From contig NZ_JACHCE010000003.1 of NCBI RefSeq assembly GCF_014200605.1, forward strand, positions 434,001 to 498,000: DNA of 64,000 nt, written 5' to 3'. Below are positions 1 through 8,024 of this stretch, piece by piece (positions within the stretch are counted from its first letter, which is position 1; each line of letters opens with the position of its first letter). The DNA is from Pedobacter cryoconitis. GTDB lineage: Bacteria > Bacteroidota > Bacteroidia > Sphingobacteriales > Sphingobacteriaceae. Made by a program: the position numbers and the translations under genes. The notes beneath the pieces were generated by a model. That model worked only from the letters and a program-made list of their open reading frames with translations, was not told where the DNA came from and made no database searches.

Positions 1-720
1 TAAAACCACCTCATTATTTTTCAGCGCTTCTGCTAAAACATCCGAAAGTTCATCTAATTGATCATCTGCTGCATAAAGTTTGATTTTTGTAATTTGTGCC
101 TGCTGCAAAGCAGCAGTTAAAGCAGCGGAATTGGACTCGTAAACCTGACCAAAAGCCAGCTCTTTTCCAGGCTGCTGTAATTCTTTACCGGTAATGATCA
201 CACCAACCGGGGGTACACCGTAAATTTCGACCTCAGTTTCTCCAATTCCGGCCAGGAAACCTATTGCTGCTGGTGTTAAGCGGCAGCCTTTTGAAATTGC
301 CAATGCAGCATTTTTCACTTCGGCCCCTTTGTTCCTAACATTCATACCTTTGGTTAACTGTGCATCCTGTATCGTTAAAACCCCGGCTGTAATTTCAACT
401 TTTTCCTGCATCACAACCGTATCGGCCCCTATAGGTAAAGGCGCCCCTGTAAATATACGTGCTGCCTGTCCTGGCATAAGGGTATATTGAATTGCTGTTC
501 CTGCCTGCATTTCGCCACTGATCACCAAAGTCTGGTTATGTTCATCAAAACGGATCGCATAACCATCCATAGAAGATTGTTCAAAAGCAGGGATGTCCGT
601 TTGAGCATAGACATCCTTTGCCAGGATATATCCCGCAGCCATAGCCAGAGGCACCTGCTGAACAGGCAATGTATTAATATTTTCTTGCAGGAATGATTTA
701 GCCTTATGGACAGAGATCAT
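1..720 (-). CDS. moeA: Molybdopterin molybdotransferase MoeA (3' end outside window)
   Basis: MoeA inserts molybdate into adenylated molybdopterin in the last step of molybdenum cofactor synthesis, in the cytoplasm. The first 240 codons are visible and run open off the left edge, against roughly 390-400 aa usual for the family. Seen: the MDGYA motif at residues 51-55, and IFTGAPLPIGAD around 89-100, which opens the central MoeA domain. In-frame stops lie just upstream of the ATG at 720, fixing the start. It follows moaA by 17 bases on the same strand, so the two probably share a transcript. The identity is secure; only the C-terminal part is unseen. Confidence 0.93.
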   Translation of the reverse strand, partial: MISVHKAKSFLQENINTLPVQQVPLAMAAGYILAKDVYAQTDIPAFEQSSMDGYAIRFDEHNQTLVISGEMQAGTAIQYTLMPGQAARIFTGAPLPIGADTVVMQEKVEITAGVLTIQDAQLTKGMNVRNKGAEVKNAALAISKGCRLTPAAIGFLAGIGETEVEIYGVPPVGVIITGKELQQPGKELAFGQVYESNSAALTAALQQAQITKIKLYAADDQLDELSDVLAEALKNNEVVL

Positions 721-737
721 AGAAACAGGTTTAGGTA

Positions 738-1718
738 TCAACCACCAATAGTGATCATACTTCTATTGTGAATAGTATCAGGATTTATATTTTTGAATAA
801 TCCGGAAAACTGACCACCCAGTGCTTCAGCTTTACCCGCAATACATTCCTGGATTAAAGGTAAGACATCTTCACCTCTTCTTAAAGGCGAGAGCAGATCG
901 GTTTCAGTGATCGAGAAAAGACAGTTTTTTAATTTTCCGTCGGCCGTTAAGCGCATCCGGTTACAAGTACCACAGAAAGGTTCGGTCATGGTACTGATAA
1001 TAGCAAATGTACCCGCATGTCCTGCAATCTGATAATGTTTAGCTGTATCATTCTGACCGGCTTCCATGGAGGTAAAAGTATATTTTGTTTGCACCCGGGC
1101 AAGAATATCTTCAAGGGAGACCACTTGATTACTCGTCCAGCGGTTACCTTCAAAAGGCATAAACTCTATAAAGCGGACCTCTACAGGTACCTCTTTTGTC
1201 CAGGCTATAAAATCCAGAATTTCATGATCGTTGAATTCCTTCATCAGCACCACATTAATCTTAACTTTGATCTGATGTTCCAGTAAAAGGTCAATATTAT
1301 TCCTGACCTGCTGAAAAAGATCTCTCCTGGTAATGATCCGGAACTTATCGGCATCCAGCGTATCCAGACTGATATTTATACTTTTAATTTTTGCCTCCAG
1401 CAATACATCAATAAAGTCATGTATTCTGACACCATTGGTTGTAAAAGAAAGGTCTACCGGTAATTTGGAGAGGGATAAAATGATTTGTGCCGCATCTTTA
1501 CGCACTAAGGGCTCACCCCCGGTGAGCCGGATTTTATTAACCCCTGCCCCTGCAAATATTTCTGCAAGAGAAGAAATTTCTGCGGCATGCATCAATTTTG
1601 AAGCCTGTGTGAATTCATAATCCTCTTCTGGCATACAATAAAAACAGCGGAGATTACAGTTGTCTGTAAGCGATATCCGCAGATAATTATGTACCCGGTC
1701 AAAAGAATCCTTGATCAT
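738..1718 (-). CDS. moaA: GTP 3',8-cyclase MoaA
   Basis: This is the radical-SAM enzyme that, with MoaC, converts GTP to cyclic pyranopterin monophosphate, the first step of molybdenum cofactor synthesis. Seen: the N-terminal radical-SAM cluster C21-x3-C25-x2-C28, the TGGEPLVRKD segment, and the second cluster ligands C249-x2-C252-x13-C266. The protein ends in Gly-Gly, as the family requires for activity. The length of 326 aa is normal. It lies directly upstream of moeA. No moaC, moaB or moaD is visible here, so they must lie outside the window or elsewhere. Confidence 0.96.
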   Translation of the reverse strand: MIKDSFDRVHNYLRISLTDNCNLRCFYCMPEEDYEFTQASKLMHAAEISSLAEIFAGAGVNKIRLTGGEPLVRKDAAQIILSLSKLPVDLSFTTNGVRIHDFIDVLLEAKIKSINISLDTLDADKFRIITRRDLFQQVRNNIDLLLEHQIKVKINVVLMKEFNDHEILDFIAWTKEVPVEVRFIEFMPFEGNRWTSNQVVSLEDILARVQTKYTFTSMEAGQNDTAKHYQIAGHAGTFAIISTMTEPFCGTCNRMRLTADGKLKNCLFSITETDLLSPLRRGEDVLPLIQECIAGKAEALGGQFSGLFKNINPDTIHNRSMITIGG

Positions 1719-1761
1719 GTGCAGTCTTTATGAATCTTTATGGAGGGAATTAAGGATGTGA

Positions 1762-1995
1762 CTACATACGATAGCGCAATGATACTGATCTTCCTAAAGC
1801 CTGAGCAAGATCAGGTTCAATAGTAAATTCACTTTCCTGCTGCATCCAGACCTGATTGACATTTTTCAATAAAGTTATTGGTTGCCCATTTAAAATAATC
1901 TTCAATTCGGTAGTCTCTTTGTTTATTGCAGCACCATCTATAATTTCGTACACATAATCTGTGTCTCTATACGTTATACGCATTTTCAATCCCAT
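1762..1995 (-). CDS. Small conserved-looking protein of unknown function
   Basis: A 77-residue soluble protein that I do not recognise. The sequence looks beta-rich (alternating hydrophobic and charged residues, MRITYRDTDYVYEI near the start) and has no signal peptide or membrane segment. The start at 1995 is supported by a GGAG-type ribosome site a few bases upstream and by a TATCTTTG promoter box at 2013-2020. It lies 43 bases upstream of moaA on the same strand, so it may lead the moa/moe transcript. A role in the cofactor pathway is only positional guesswork. Confidence 0.7.
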   Translation of the reverse strand: MGLKMRITYRDTDYVYEIIDGAAINKETTELKIILNGQPITLLKNVNQVWMQQESEFTIEPDLAQALGRSVSLRYRM

Positions 1996-2012
1996 ATTCT
2001 TCTCCTCGACCC

Positions 2013-2020
2013 CAAAGATA
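2013..2020 (-). promoter_or_regulatory. Bacteroidota -7 promoter box (TATCTTTG)
   Basis: On the minus strand this reads TATCTTTG, an exact match to the TAnnTTTG -7 element used by the Bacteroidota housekeeping sigma factor. It lies 17 bases before the ATG at 1995, leaving a leader of roughly 10 bases that contains the GGAG ribosome site. I see no good -33 TTG at the usual spacing. Confidence 0.55.
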
Positions 2021-2216
2021 AATTAAAACTCCTATAACAGCGTCTTTTTGTTGCTATTGATAAAGAATAATTTAAAACTCACCTACTGTCTTGTTTAAAC
2101 CCATTTTATGAGGTCAATTATTTATTGCTGGGCGCTGGCCAAAATCCCCTTTGTCTCAAGCATGTCAATAAATTCGCTAAATTTGGACATCAAATTCTAT
2201 ACACTAACATTTGCAT

Positions 2217-3995
2217 ATGACATATCAGGATAAACTGCGCGAAATACGTAAACAAATGAAGGCCGATAATGTACAGGCCTATATAATTCCATCTGCTGAC
2301 CCTCATATCAGTGAATATTTGCCAAAACATTATAAATGCATTCCATTTACTTCTGGCTTTACAGGTTCTGCCGGGACTTTAGTGATTACACATGATTTTG
2401 CTGGTTTATGGACTGATTTCAGATATTTCGAACAAGGGGCTGAACAATTGGCGCACAGTGGTTTTGAACTGGTGAAACAAAAAGTACAGCATGCGCCAGA
2501 ATATATACAATGGTTAAATGAGACACTGGATAAAGGTGCAATCGTTGCGACCAATGAAAAACTTCTTTCGGTATTGCTGGGTGACCTGCTTACGCAGCAG
2601 TTAGCTGTAAGTGATATTAAATTAGTAAGTAAAGATTATTTGAGCCCGATCTGGGAAAACCGCCCTGAATTACCTGTTGATCCAGCATTTTTAATTGCAG
2701 ATGAACATATCGGACAATCGGTAAGCAGTAAACTGACGCAGGTCAGAGCTGTACTGGCTAAATATCAGGCAGATCATCATCTTGTTTCCTCATTGGATGA
2801 TATCGCCTGGTTATTCAACATCAGAGGTAAAGATGTGAATTTCAATCCTGTAGTATTAGCTTTTGCCCTGATCAACCAGGATCATGCAACTTTATTTATC
2901 AATCCGGATAAGTTAACAGAAAATGAGAAAGTGACTTTACTGAAAAGTGGTGTTGAAGTTCTTCCTTATGAAGAAATAGAGCGTGCATTGACTTTGCTTC
3001 CTGCAAACAGTTCGATCTTTATCGATCCCAAGCGCAACTGTTATGCTTATGCCAAATTAGTACCTTCTTCAGTCAGGATAATTAAAGAAACTAACCCTTC
3101 TGCTAATCTGAAAGCCGTTAAGAATGAAACGGAGCTAAAAAACACCCGCGAAGCCATGCTTAAGGATGGTGTTGCGATCACCAGATTTTTAAAATGGTTA
3201 GAAGAAACCATCGGAAAAACTAAGATTACCGAACTTTCTGCAGCGGCACAATTACGTAAATACAGAGCAGAACAGGAAGGCTTCATTGGAGATAGTTTCA
3301 CCACAATAAGTGCTTATAGAGCACATGGTGCATTACCACATTATTCCGCTTCGGCAGAAAGTGATGCAGAAGTCATTCCTGAAAGTCTTTTTCTTGTAGA
3401 TTCGGGTGGCCAGTATTTTTATGGAACGACTGATATTACCAGGACCATTCCAATGGGCATCACAACCGAACAGGAGGAAACTGATTATACACTTGTCCTT
3501 AAAGGAATGATTGATGGCTGTAAAGCAAAGTTCCCTAAAGGCACCTGCGGTTATCAGATTGATGCGATCACCAGAAAGCCGCTATGGGATTATGCCATTA
3601 ACTATGGTCACGGTACAGGTCATGGTGTAGGTTATTTCCTTAATGTACATGAGGGCCCACAGGTATTTAATCCAACCAATACTCCGGTAGCTATAGAACA
3701 GGGTATGATTACTTCTATTGAACCAGGTATATATCGCCCGGGAAGACACGGTATCCGTATTGAAAATCTGGTGCAGACCATTTCAGTTGAAGCCAATGAA
3801 TTTAACGAATTCTATGGTTTTGAAACACTGACTATTGCGCCAATCAATACAACGATTGTGAAAAAAGAATTGCTGGAGCAATCACAGATTAACTGGCTGA
3901 ATAATTATAATGCAGAGGTTTTTGAAAAACTAAGCCCAAGATTAACTCAGGAAGAAAGCGACTGGTTGAAAGAAGCGACAAAAGCCATCTCATAA
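2217..3995 (+). CDS. Xaa-Pro aminopeptidase, M24 family (APP1-like, long form)
   Basis: This is a cytosolic metallopeptidase that removes an N-terminal residue next to proline. The order is a creatinase-type N-terminal domain (about 1-130), a second such domain (about 160-300), then the pita-bread catalytic domain. All five dinuclear metal ligands can be seen: Asp about 395, Asp about 406 (spacing 11), His about 469 in HGTGHGVG, Glu about 502 in IEPG and Glu about 516 in IRIEN. At 592 aa it is the long, eukaryote-like form. I prefer the ATG at 2217 to an in-frame TTG at 2211. A TTTG ends three bases before the ATG, so the leader may be very short or absent. Confidence 0.93.
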   Translation: MTYQDKLREIRKQMKADNVQAYIIPSADPHISEYLPKHYKCIPFTSGFTGSAGTLVITHDFAGLWTDFRYFEQGAEQLAHSGFELVKQKVQHAPEYIQWLNETLDKGAIVATNEKLLSVLLGDLLTQQLAVSDIKLVSKDYLSPIWENRPELPVDPAFLIADEHIGQSVSSKLTQVRAVLAKYQADHHLVSSLDDIAWLFNIRGKDVNFNPVVLAFALINQDHATLFINPDKLTENEKVTLLKSGVEVLPYEEIERALTLLPANSSIFIDPKRNCYAYAKLVPSSVRIIKETNPSANLKAVKNETELKNTREAMLKDGVAITRFLKWLEETIGKTKITELSAAAQLRKYRAEQEGFIGDSFTTISAYRAHGALPHYSASAESDAEVIPESLFLVDSGGQYFYGTTDITRTIPMGITTEQEETDYTLVLKGMIDGCKAKFPKGTCGYQIDAITRKPLWDYAINYGHGTGHGVGYFLNVHEGPQVFNPTNTPVAIEQGMITSIEPGIYRPGRHGIRIENLVQTISVEANEFNEFYGFETLTIAPINTTIVKKELLEQSQINWLNNYNAEVFEKLSPRLTQEESDWLKEATKAIS

Positions 3996-4007
3996 AATCT
4001 TAGCTAT

Positions 4008-4226
4008 ATGTATAAATTTATAAAGTGTAATATCATCACTTTTCTGAAAGGTTGTTTGTTATTCACCTGTCTGCAAATTATATCCACGCTGTTCAGCTAT
4101 TATATCATGGGAGAAGCGATTAATTTTTCCCTGGTATTAATTGCAGGCTACGCCGGAATTATAATCTTTGCAGCTCTTTTATACACCTTTGTGATGAAAA
4201 GAAATAAAGACAGACAAACGGGCTGA
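4008..4226 (+). CDS. Small two-helix membrane protein
   Basis: A 72-residue protein of unknown function with two clear hydrophobic segments, about residues 10-33 and 40-63, and a short Lys/Arg-rich cytoplasmic tail. It starts 12 bases after the aminopeptidase stop and is followed at once by a strong palindromic terminator, so it is likely the last gene of that transcript. I cannot link it to a named family. Confidence 0.65.
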   Translation: MYKFIKCNIITFLKGCLLFTCLQIISTLFSYYIMGEAINFSLVLIAGYAGIIIFAALLYTFVMKRNKDRQTG

Positions 4227-4231
4227 AAACA

Positions 4232-4267
4232 AAAAGCGTTGCTTCCTGATCAGGAAGCAACGCTTTT
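4232..4267. terminator. Perfect 36-bp palindrome, bidirectional terminator
   Basis: Positions 4232-4267 are a perfect palindrome centred between 4249 and 4250, with AAAA at its left end and TTTT at its right end. It lies between two convergent genes (ending at 4226 and 4288) and gives a stem followed by a U-run on either strand. Confidence 0.9.
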
Positions 4268-4287
4268 ATTTATAAATATATATAACC

Positions 4288-5160
4288 TTAAGCCTGCAAC
4301 CAGGTATAAGCTGCCCCCACAAGAGCTGCATCTTCCCACATTACGCTTTGTTTTAAAACTACCTGTTTATCTTTCAGATGTTTCTCTACCTGCGGGATAA
4401 AATAATCCCAGGTTTTAGCAATATTTCCACCAATAACAATCACATCAGGTTTCTCCTGGTCAATAAAATCATTAAGGAATAAAGCAAGGTTCTCCCCAAA
4501 TTCTTCAAAGATCTGATCTATGATTTCCTGTTTACCTGAAGCCAGCAAAGATTCCACATTTTTAATGTCTTCGCCTGTTAATTCTTTGAATCTTTTAGCG
4601 AACCACCTGGTTGAAATATATTCTTCAGCTATGCTATCCTTAAACGGAATAAAGGCACGGTCTGAATCTACAGTTTTACCCTGGCAATTGCTTGCAGAGC
4701 CTAATCCTGTACCTAAAGTAATTCCAAGTGCCCTTTTCTCACCAGCAACTGCTCCCGATGCCAATTCACCATGCAAAAACGATTCAGCATCATTTCGGAA
4801 AAGAATATGGCTGGCTGGGATGCTTAATTTTTCGGCTAGAATTTCTAAAACATTAAGTCCATATAAAGAATCATATTTCTTAGTTCCTTTCATTAAGGAA
4901 ATACCTTTTTCATAATCAAAAGGTCCTGGCATTGCAATGCCAACATAAGTGATTTTTTCTCCATTATTTTCAATCAGGGGCTTCAAAGCGTCCACCCAGG
5001 ATTTAATAATTACATCTGCACCTTCCATCGAAGCTACACGTTCTCTGATAAGTGAACTTTTTATTACTTTCAAATCAGCAGCACCTACGTGTGCTGCCGT
5101 AATATGAGAGCCTCCAATATCTACCCCTACATAGGGCAGTTCAGGCGAATTATAATTCAT
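4288..5160 (-). CDS. ROK-family sugar kinase (glucokinase-like)
   Basis: A 290-aa cytosolic sugar kinase of the ROK / actin-like ATPase fold. Seen: the phosphate-binding VGVDIGGSH at residues 11-19, the catalytic Asp124 in the FRNDAES context, the glycine-rich LGTGLG at 149-154, and the adenosine-site VIVIGGNIA near the C terminus. The zinc-binding Cys cluster of typical ROK repressors and kinases (CxCGxxGC) is absent, and there is no DNA-binding domain. It probably phosphorylates glucose or a related hexose. It is followed in the same direction, upstream, by rfbA, which suggests a link to activated-sugar supply, but the substrate cannot be read from the sequence. Confidence 0.85.
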   Translation of the reverse strand: MNYNSPELPYVGVDIGGSHITAAHVGAADLKVIKSSLIRERVASMEGADVIIKSWVDALKPLIENNGEKITYVGIAMPGPFDYEKGISLMKGTKKYDSLYGLNVLEILAEKLSIPASHILFRNDAESFLHGELASGAVAGEKRALGITLGTGLGSASNCQGKTVDSDRAFIPFKDSIAEEYISTRWFAKRFKELTGEDIKNVESLLASGKQEIIDQIFEEFGENLALFLNDFIDQEKPDVIVIGGNIAKTWDYFIPQVEKHLKDKQVVLKQSVMWEDAALVGAAYTWLQA

Positions 5161-5185
5161 GTTTCTGGTTAAGATTGGTTTAAAT

Positions 5186-6046
5186 TTATTTGATCATTTT
5201 TAACAAATAGGCACCGTACCCACTTTTAACAAGCGGAGTTGCGATTTTACGCAATTGCTCGGCATCGATATATTCCATGCGATAAGCTATTTCTTCAATA
5301 CATCCTATTTTAAGCCCCTGGCGTTCTTCAATTACCTGAACAAACTGTCCGGCCTGCATCAGTGAAGCAAACGTCCCTGTGTCCAGCCATGCAGTTCCGC
5401 GGCTCAAAACCCCAACCTTTAGTTTACCCTGCTCAAGATATACTTTGTTGACGTCAGTGATTTCATATTCACCACGGGCAGAAGGTTTAATATTTTTAGC
5501 AATTTCGACTACACTGTTATCATAAAAATACAATCCCGGAACTGCATAATCAGATTTTGGTGCTACTGGTTTCTCTTCAATAGATATTGCTTTTTTATTT
5601 TCGTCAAATTCAACAACTCCATAACGTTCAGGGTCCGAAACACGATAAGCAAAAACAACACCTCCATCAGGATCAGAACTGGCTTGTAACAGTTTAGCCA
5701 TTCCATCTCCATAGAAAATATTATCTCCTAATACCAGGGCAACTTTATCGGTTCCTATAAAATCTGCACCAATCACGAAAGCCTGTGCCAGTCCGTTTGG
5801 CTCATGCTGAACTGCATAAGAAAACTTACAGCCTAAACTGCTTCCGTCACCCAAAAGTTTCTCAAAATTAGGAAGGTCATGAGGAGTAGAAATAATCAGT
5901 ATTTCATTGATTCCGGCCAGCATTAATATGGACAACGGATAATAAATCATTGGTTTATCGTAAACAGGCATCATTTGTTTACTCATAACCAGAGTTAGGG
6001 GATGCAGTCTTGTACCGCTCCCGCCTGCTAAAATTATTCCTTTCAA
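5186..6046 (-). CDS. rfbA: Glucose-1-phosphate thymidylyltransferase
   Basis: RmlA/RfbA joins glucose-1-phosphate and dTTP to give dTDP-glucose, the entry point to dTDP-rhamnose and related sugars for surface polysaccharides. Seen: the nucleotidyltransferase signature [11 protein letters not shown] at 8-18, the [19 protein letters not shown] substrate segment, [10 protein letters not shown], and [20 protein letters not shown]. The 286 aa are close to the usual 290. No rfbB, rfbC or rfbD lies next to it. It sits between the ROK kinase and a DUF3109 gene on the same strand, and its product probably feeds the polysaccharide cluster near 28-34 kb. Confidence 0.95.
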   Translation of the reverse strand: MKGIILAGGSGTRLHPLTLVMSKQMMPVYDKPMIYYPLSILMLAGINEILIISTPHDLPNFEKLLGDGSSLGCKFSYAVQHEPNGLAQAFVIGADFIGTDKVALVLGDNIFYGDGMAKLLQASSDPDGGVVFAYRVSDPERYGVVEFDENKKAISIEEKPVAPKSDYAVPGLYFYDNSVVEIAKNIKPSARGEYEITDVNKVYLEQGKLKVGVLSRGTAWLDTGTFASLMQAGQFVQVIEERQGLKIGCIEEIAYRMEYIDAEQLRKIATPLVKSGYGAYLLKMIK

Positions 6047-6063
6047 GATATTATATTTTAAGG

Positions 6064-6630
6064 TTATCGATTTGAAGATACACTATTTTCCAATTCTTCA
6101 TACCAGTCAGCACCATATTTTCTGATCAGTGGCCCTTTCAAAAAAGTATAAACGGGTACCTTAAGCTCTCTGCCAAATGCACATGCGTCAGAACAAATAT
6201 GCCATCTGTCATAATTAAGCACATCAAATTCAGGATATTGGGTAATACGTATGGGATATAAATGACAGGAGATTGGTTTTTGCCAGTCCACAATTCCCTG
6301 TTCATGTGCTTTTTCAATCGCACATTTAGTAATTCCATTTTCGAATGTTACATAAGCACATTCTTTATTACCATCCACACATGGAGTGGTCAGATCACCG
6401 TCTGCATCAACAACAGAGGTTCCATACTCTTCAATGGCTGCAATCCCTTTGGGGGCAAGCATATGTTTGATCTTAGGATAAATTTCTGCAAGAATAGCTG
6501 TCTCAGCTACATCAAGCGGTGCACCCGCATCTCCCTCTACGCAACAGATACCTTTACACTTGTTCAGGTTACACACAAAGTTTTCACGTATAACATCCTC
6601 GTGTATAAGGGTATTTTGTACTTCTATCAT
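6064..6630 (-). CDS. DUF3109 family Cys-rich protein
   Basis: A 188-aa cytosolic protein with ten cysteines (C20, C25, C29, C30, C84, C91, C103, C122, C146, C150) arranged as in DUF3109, which resembles the YkgJ-like zinc/iron-chelating proteins. The [11 protein letters not shown] motif near the N terminus is diagnostic. The function is unknown; metal or Fe-S binding is inferred from the cysteine pattern. It starts five bases after the DUF3108 stop, so the two genes are very likely co-transcribed. Confidence 0.87.
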   Translation of the reverse strand: MIEVQNTLIHEDVIRENFVCNLNKCKGICCVEGDAGAPLDVAETAILAEIYPKIKHMLAPKGIAAIEEYGTSVVDADGDLTTPCVDGNKECAYVTFENGITKCAIEKAHEQGIVDWQKPISCHLYPIRITQYPEFDVLNYDRWHICSDACAFGRELKVPVYTFLKGPLIRKYGADWYEELENSVSSNR

Positions 6631-6635
6631 TTCTT

Positions 6636-7412
6636 TTAGTTTTCTTTAGCCAGAGGATACTTCAATCCTTCAGCTGATTTAATTTCCATAGTTACCGCAC
6701 CCACTATAATCTCTACCTGAGCCTTTACAGGCACCCTGTTGCCGTCATCGGTTATCCATAGATACAAAGCACTGTCTTTTCTAAAGATCCTTCCAGGCTC
6801 AATAGAAGGACTGAATTTCAGACAGCGTATACTTCCCAGTTTACTTTTTATAACTTCTTTTCCGGCATATTTAATTTCCAGCTGGTGAATCCCATCCCCC
6901 AGAAAGTAATTCAGTTTAAATTTCTCTCCTATTTTGAGTTTGGAAATATCCAGACTCCTTGCAAAATAATAGGCCGAAACAAGATCAAAAGTCTGCGTGG
7001 TTGGTGCAGTAAAAGTCCCTTTATTAGAAACAACTTTCTTTGTCTCCTGAGTAAACCTCGCCTTATCTTTTCTTGTATAACTTGCTTCTTTTATATCCTC
7101 CTGATAAAAATAGGGAGTTAGTGTAGTCTTATCTATATAGGAATCATAATGATCCCTGATTTTATAAAAAATATCAAAGGTCCCTGATGTTTTCGCATCC
7201 ACTACCAGTTTATAAGTTTCATTGTCATCAAATTTGAGATCTGAATTCATCACTTTAATGGTCGCTTCTGCTGCTGTAATAAAGCCATATCTCAATTTAT
7301 AGGATAAAACTTCACCAGCCTGAAAGATGGGTTCCTTTTTTAAGGGTAATTCCTGAGCTTCAGCATCAACAATGGTAATCAAAAAAAATAATAGCAAAAA
7401 TAATTTCCTCAT
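6636..7412 (-). CDS. DUF3108 domain periplasmic protein
   Basis: A secreted protein of about 258 aa with DUF3108. I chose the ATG at 7412 over an in-frame TTG at 7448, because the ATG gives a clean signal peptide (MRKLFLLLFFLITIVDAEAQ) while the TTG adds twelve unrelated residues. The mature part is beta-rich, with the family features AGEVLSYKLRYGF near the N terminus and LWITDDGNRVPVKAQ near the C terminus. DUF3108 proteins are periplasmic and of unknown role. It lies downstream of DUF2480 with no room for a promoter. Confidence 0.85.
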   Translation of the reverse strand: MRKLFLLLFFLITIVDAEAQELPLKKEPIFQAGEVLSYKLRYGFITAAEATIKVMNSDLKFDDNETYKLVVDAKTSGTFDIFYKIRDHYDSYIDKTTLTPYFYQEDIKEASYTRKDKARFTQETKKVVSNKGTFTAPTTQTFDLVSAYYFARSLDISKLKIGEKFKLNYFLGDGIHQLEIKYAGKEVIKSKLGSIRCLKFSPSIEPGRIFRKDSALYLWITDDGNRVPVKAQVEIIVGAVTMEIKSAEGLKYPLAKEN

Positions 7413-7444
7413 ACCTGATCTGAACAAAAACTCATCCAAAAAAA

Positions 7445-7960
7445 TCAATCCTTTCGTTTAAAGATAGGAACCGTAGAACAAGGTTCACCATACATTATAC
7501 TTTTAACCACCGGGGTTAACAAAGAAGTGATTTCTACATAAGCCGCTACAGGGACATCAATATCTGCACACCCTTTAATCACTACACGTTCATCCTGGTA
7601 AACCGACAGATCAACCTTAGCCAATGCTTTACTGAACAAAACAGCTTCTAAAGTCTCGGGGCTTCCAAATACAACCTCATTGGCATAAGGCTTTAATTTA
7701 TTAGCCAGCAGCATATATGCCCATGTCGGAACAATGGCATCAGCACTGCAGATTACTGCGATATTTTTACCGGTATAAGATGCCCAGTCATGCTCTTTAA
7801 TAAATGCCCTGAAATCCTTTTCTCTTAGCATTAAACCATGAAAAAGATTGTCCTTGATATCATAAACTACTCTTTCCCCTTTATGATAATAGAGCTCCAG
7901 ATTAAAAGTAACTAAACCACTGGCAGCAACCTTATTGACTATATTTTCCTGAATGTCCAT
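7445..7960 (-). CDS. DUF2480 family protein
   Basis: A 171-aa soluble protein of DUF2480, a family essentially confined to Bacteroidota. Recognisable stretches are FNLELYYHKGERVVYDIKDNLFHGLMLREKDFR, given here as two parts (FNLELYYHKGERVVYDI and LREKDFR), and KGCADIDVPVAAYVEIT near the C terminus. There is no signal peptide or membrane segment. The function is unknown. It is the first gene after the terminator at 7978-8004, so it probably starts the DUF2480-DUF3108-DUF3109 transcript. Confidence 0.85.
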   Translation of the reverse strand: MDIQENIVNKVAASGLVTFNLELYYHKGERVVYDIKDNLFHGLMLREKDFRAFIKEHDWASYTGKNIAVICSADAIVPTWAYMLLANKLKPYANEVVFGSPETLEAVLFSKALAKVDLSVYQDERVVIKGCADIDVPVAAYVEITSLLTPVVKSIMYGEPCSTVPIFKRKD

Positions 7961-7977
7961 TTGTATCTAAAATAAAA

Positions 7978-8004
7978 AAACCGGAAGTGATATACTTCCG
8001 GTTT
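7978..8004 (-). terminator. Rho-independent terminator after the PpiD-like gene
   Basis: Arms 7978-7988 and 7994-8004 are perfect 11-bp inverted repeats around a 5-base loop. Read leftwards, the stem is followed by a T-run (7 A on the plus strand at 7974-7980). It ends transcription of the foldase gene at 8025. Confidence 0.88.
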
Positions 8005-8024
8005 CAAAATTACGCAAAATAAGA

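Noticed and set aside
4520-4915. A 131-codon plus-strand frame over the ROK kinase
   Set aside because: Antisense shadow of a gene with clear kinase motifs.
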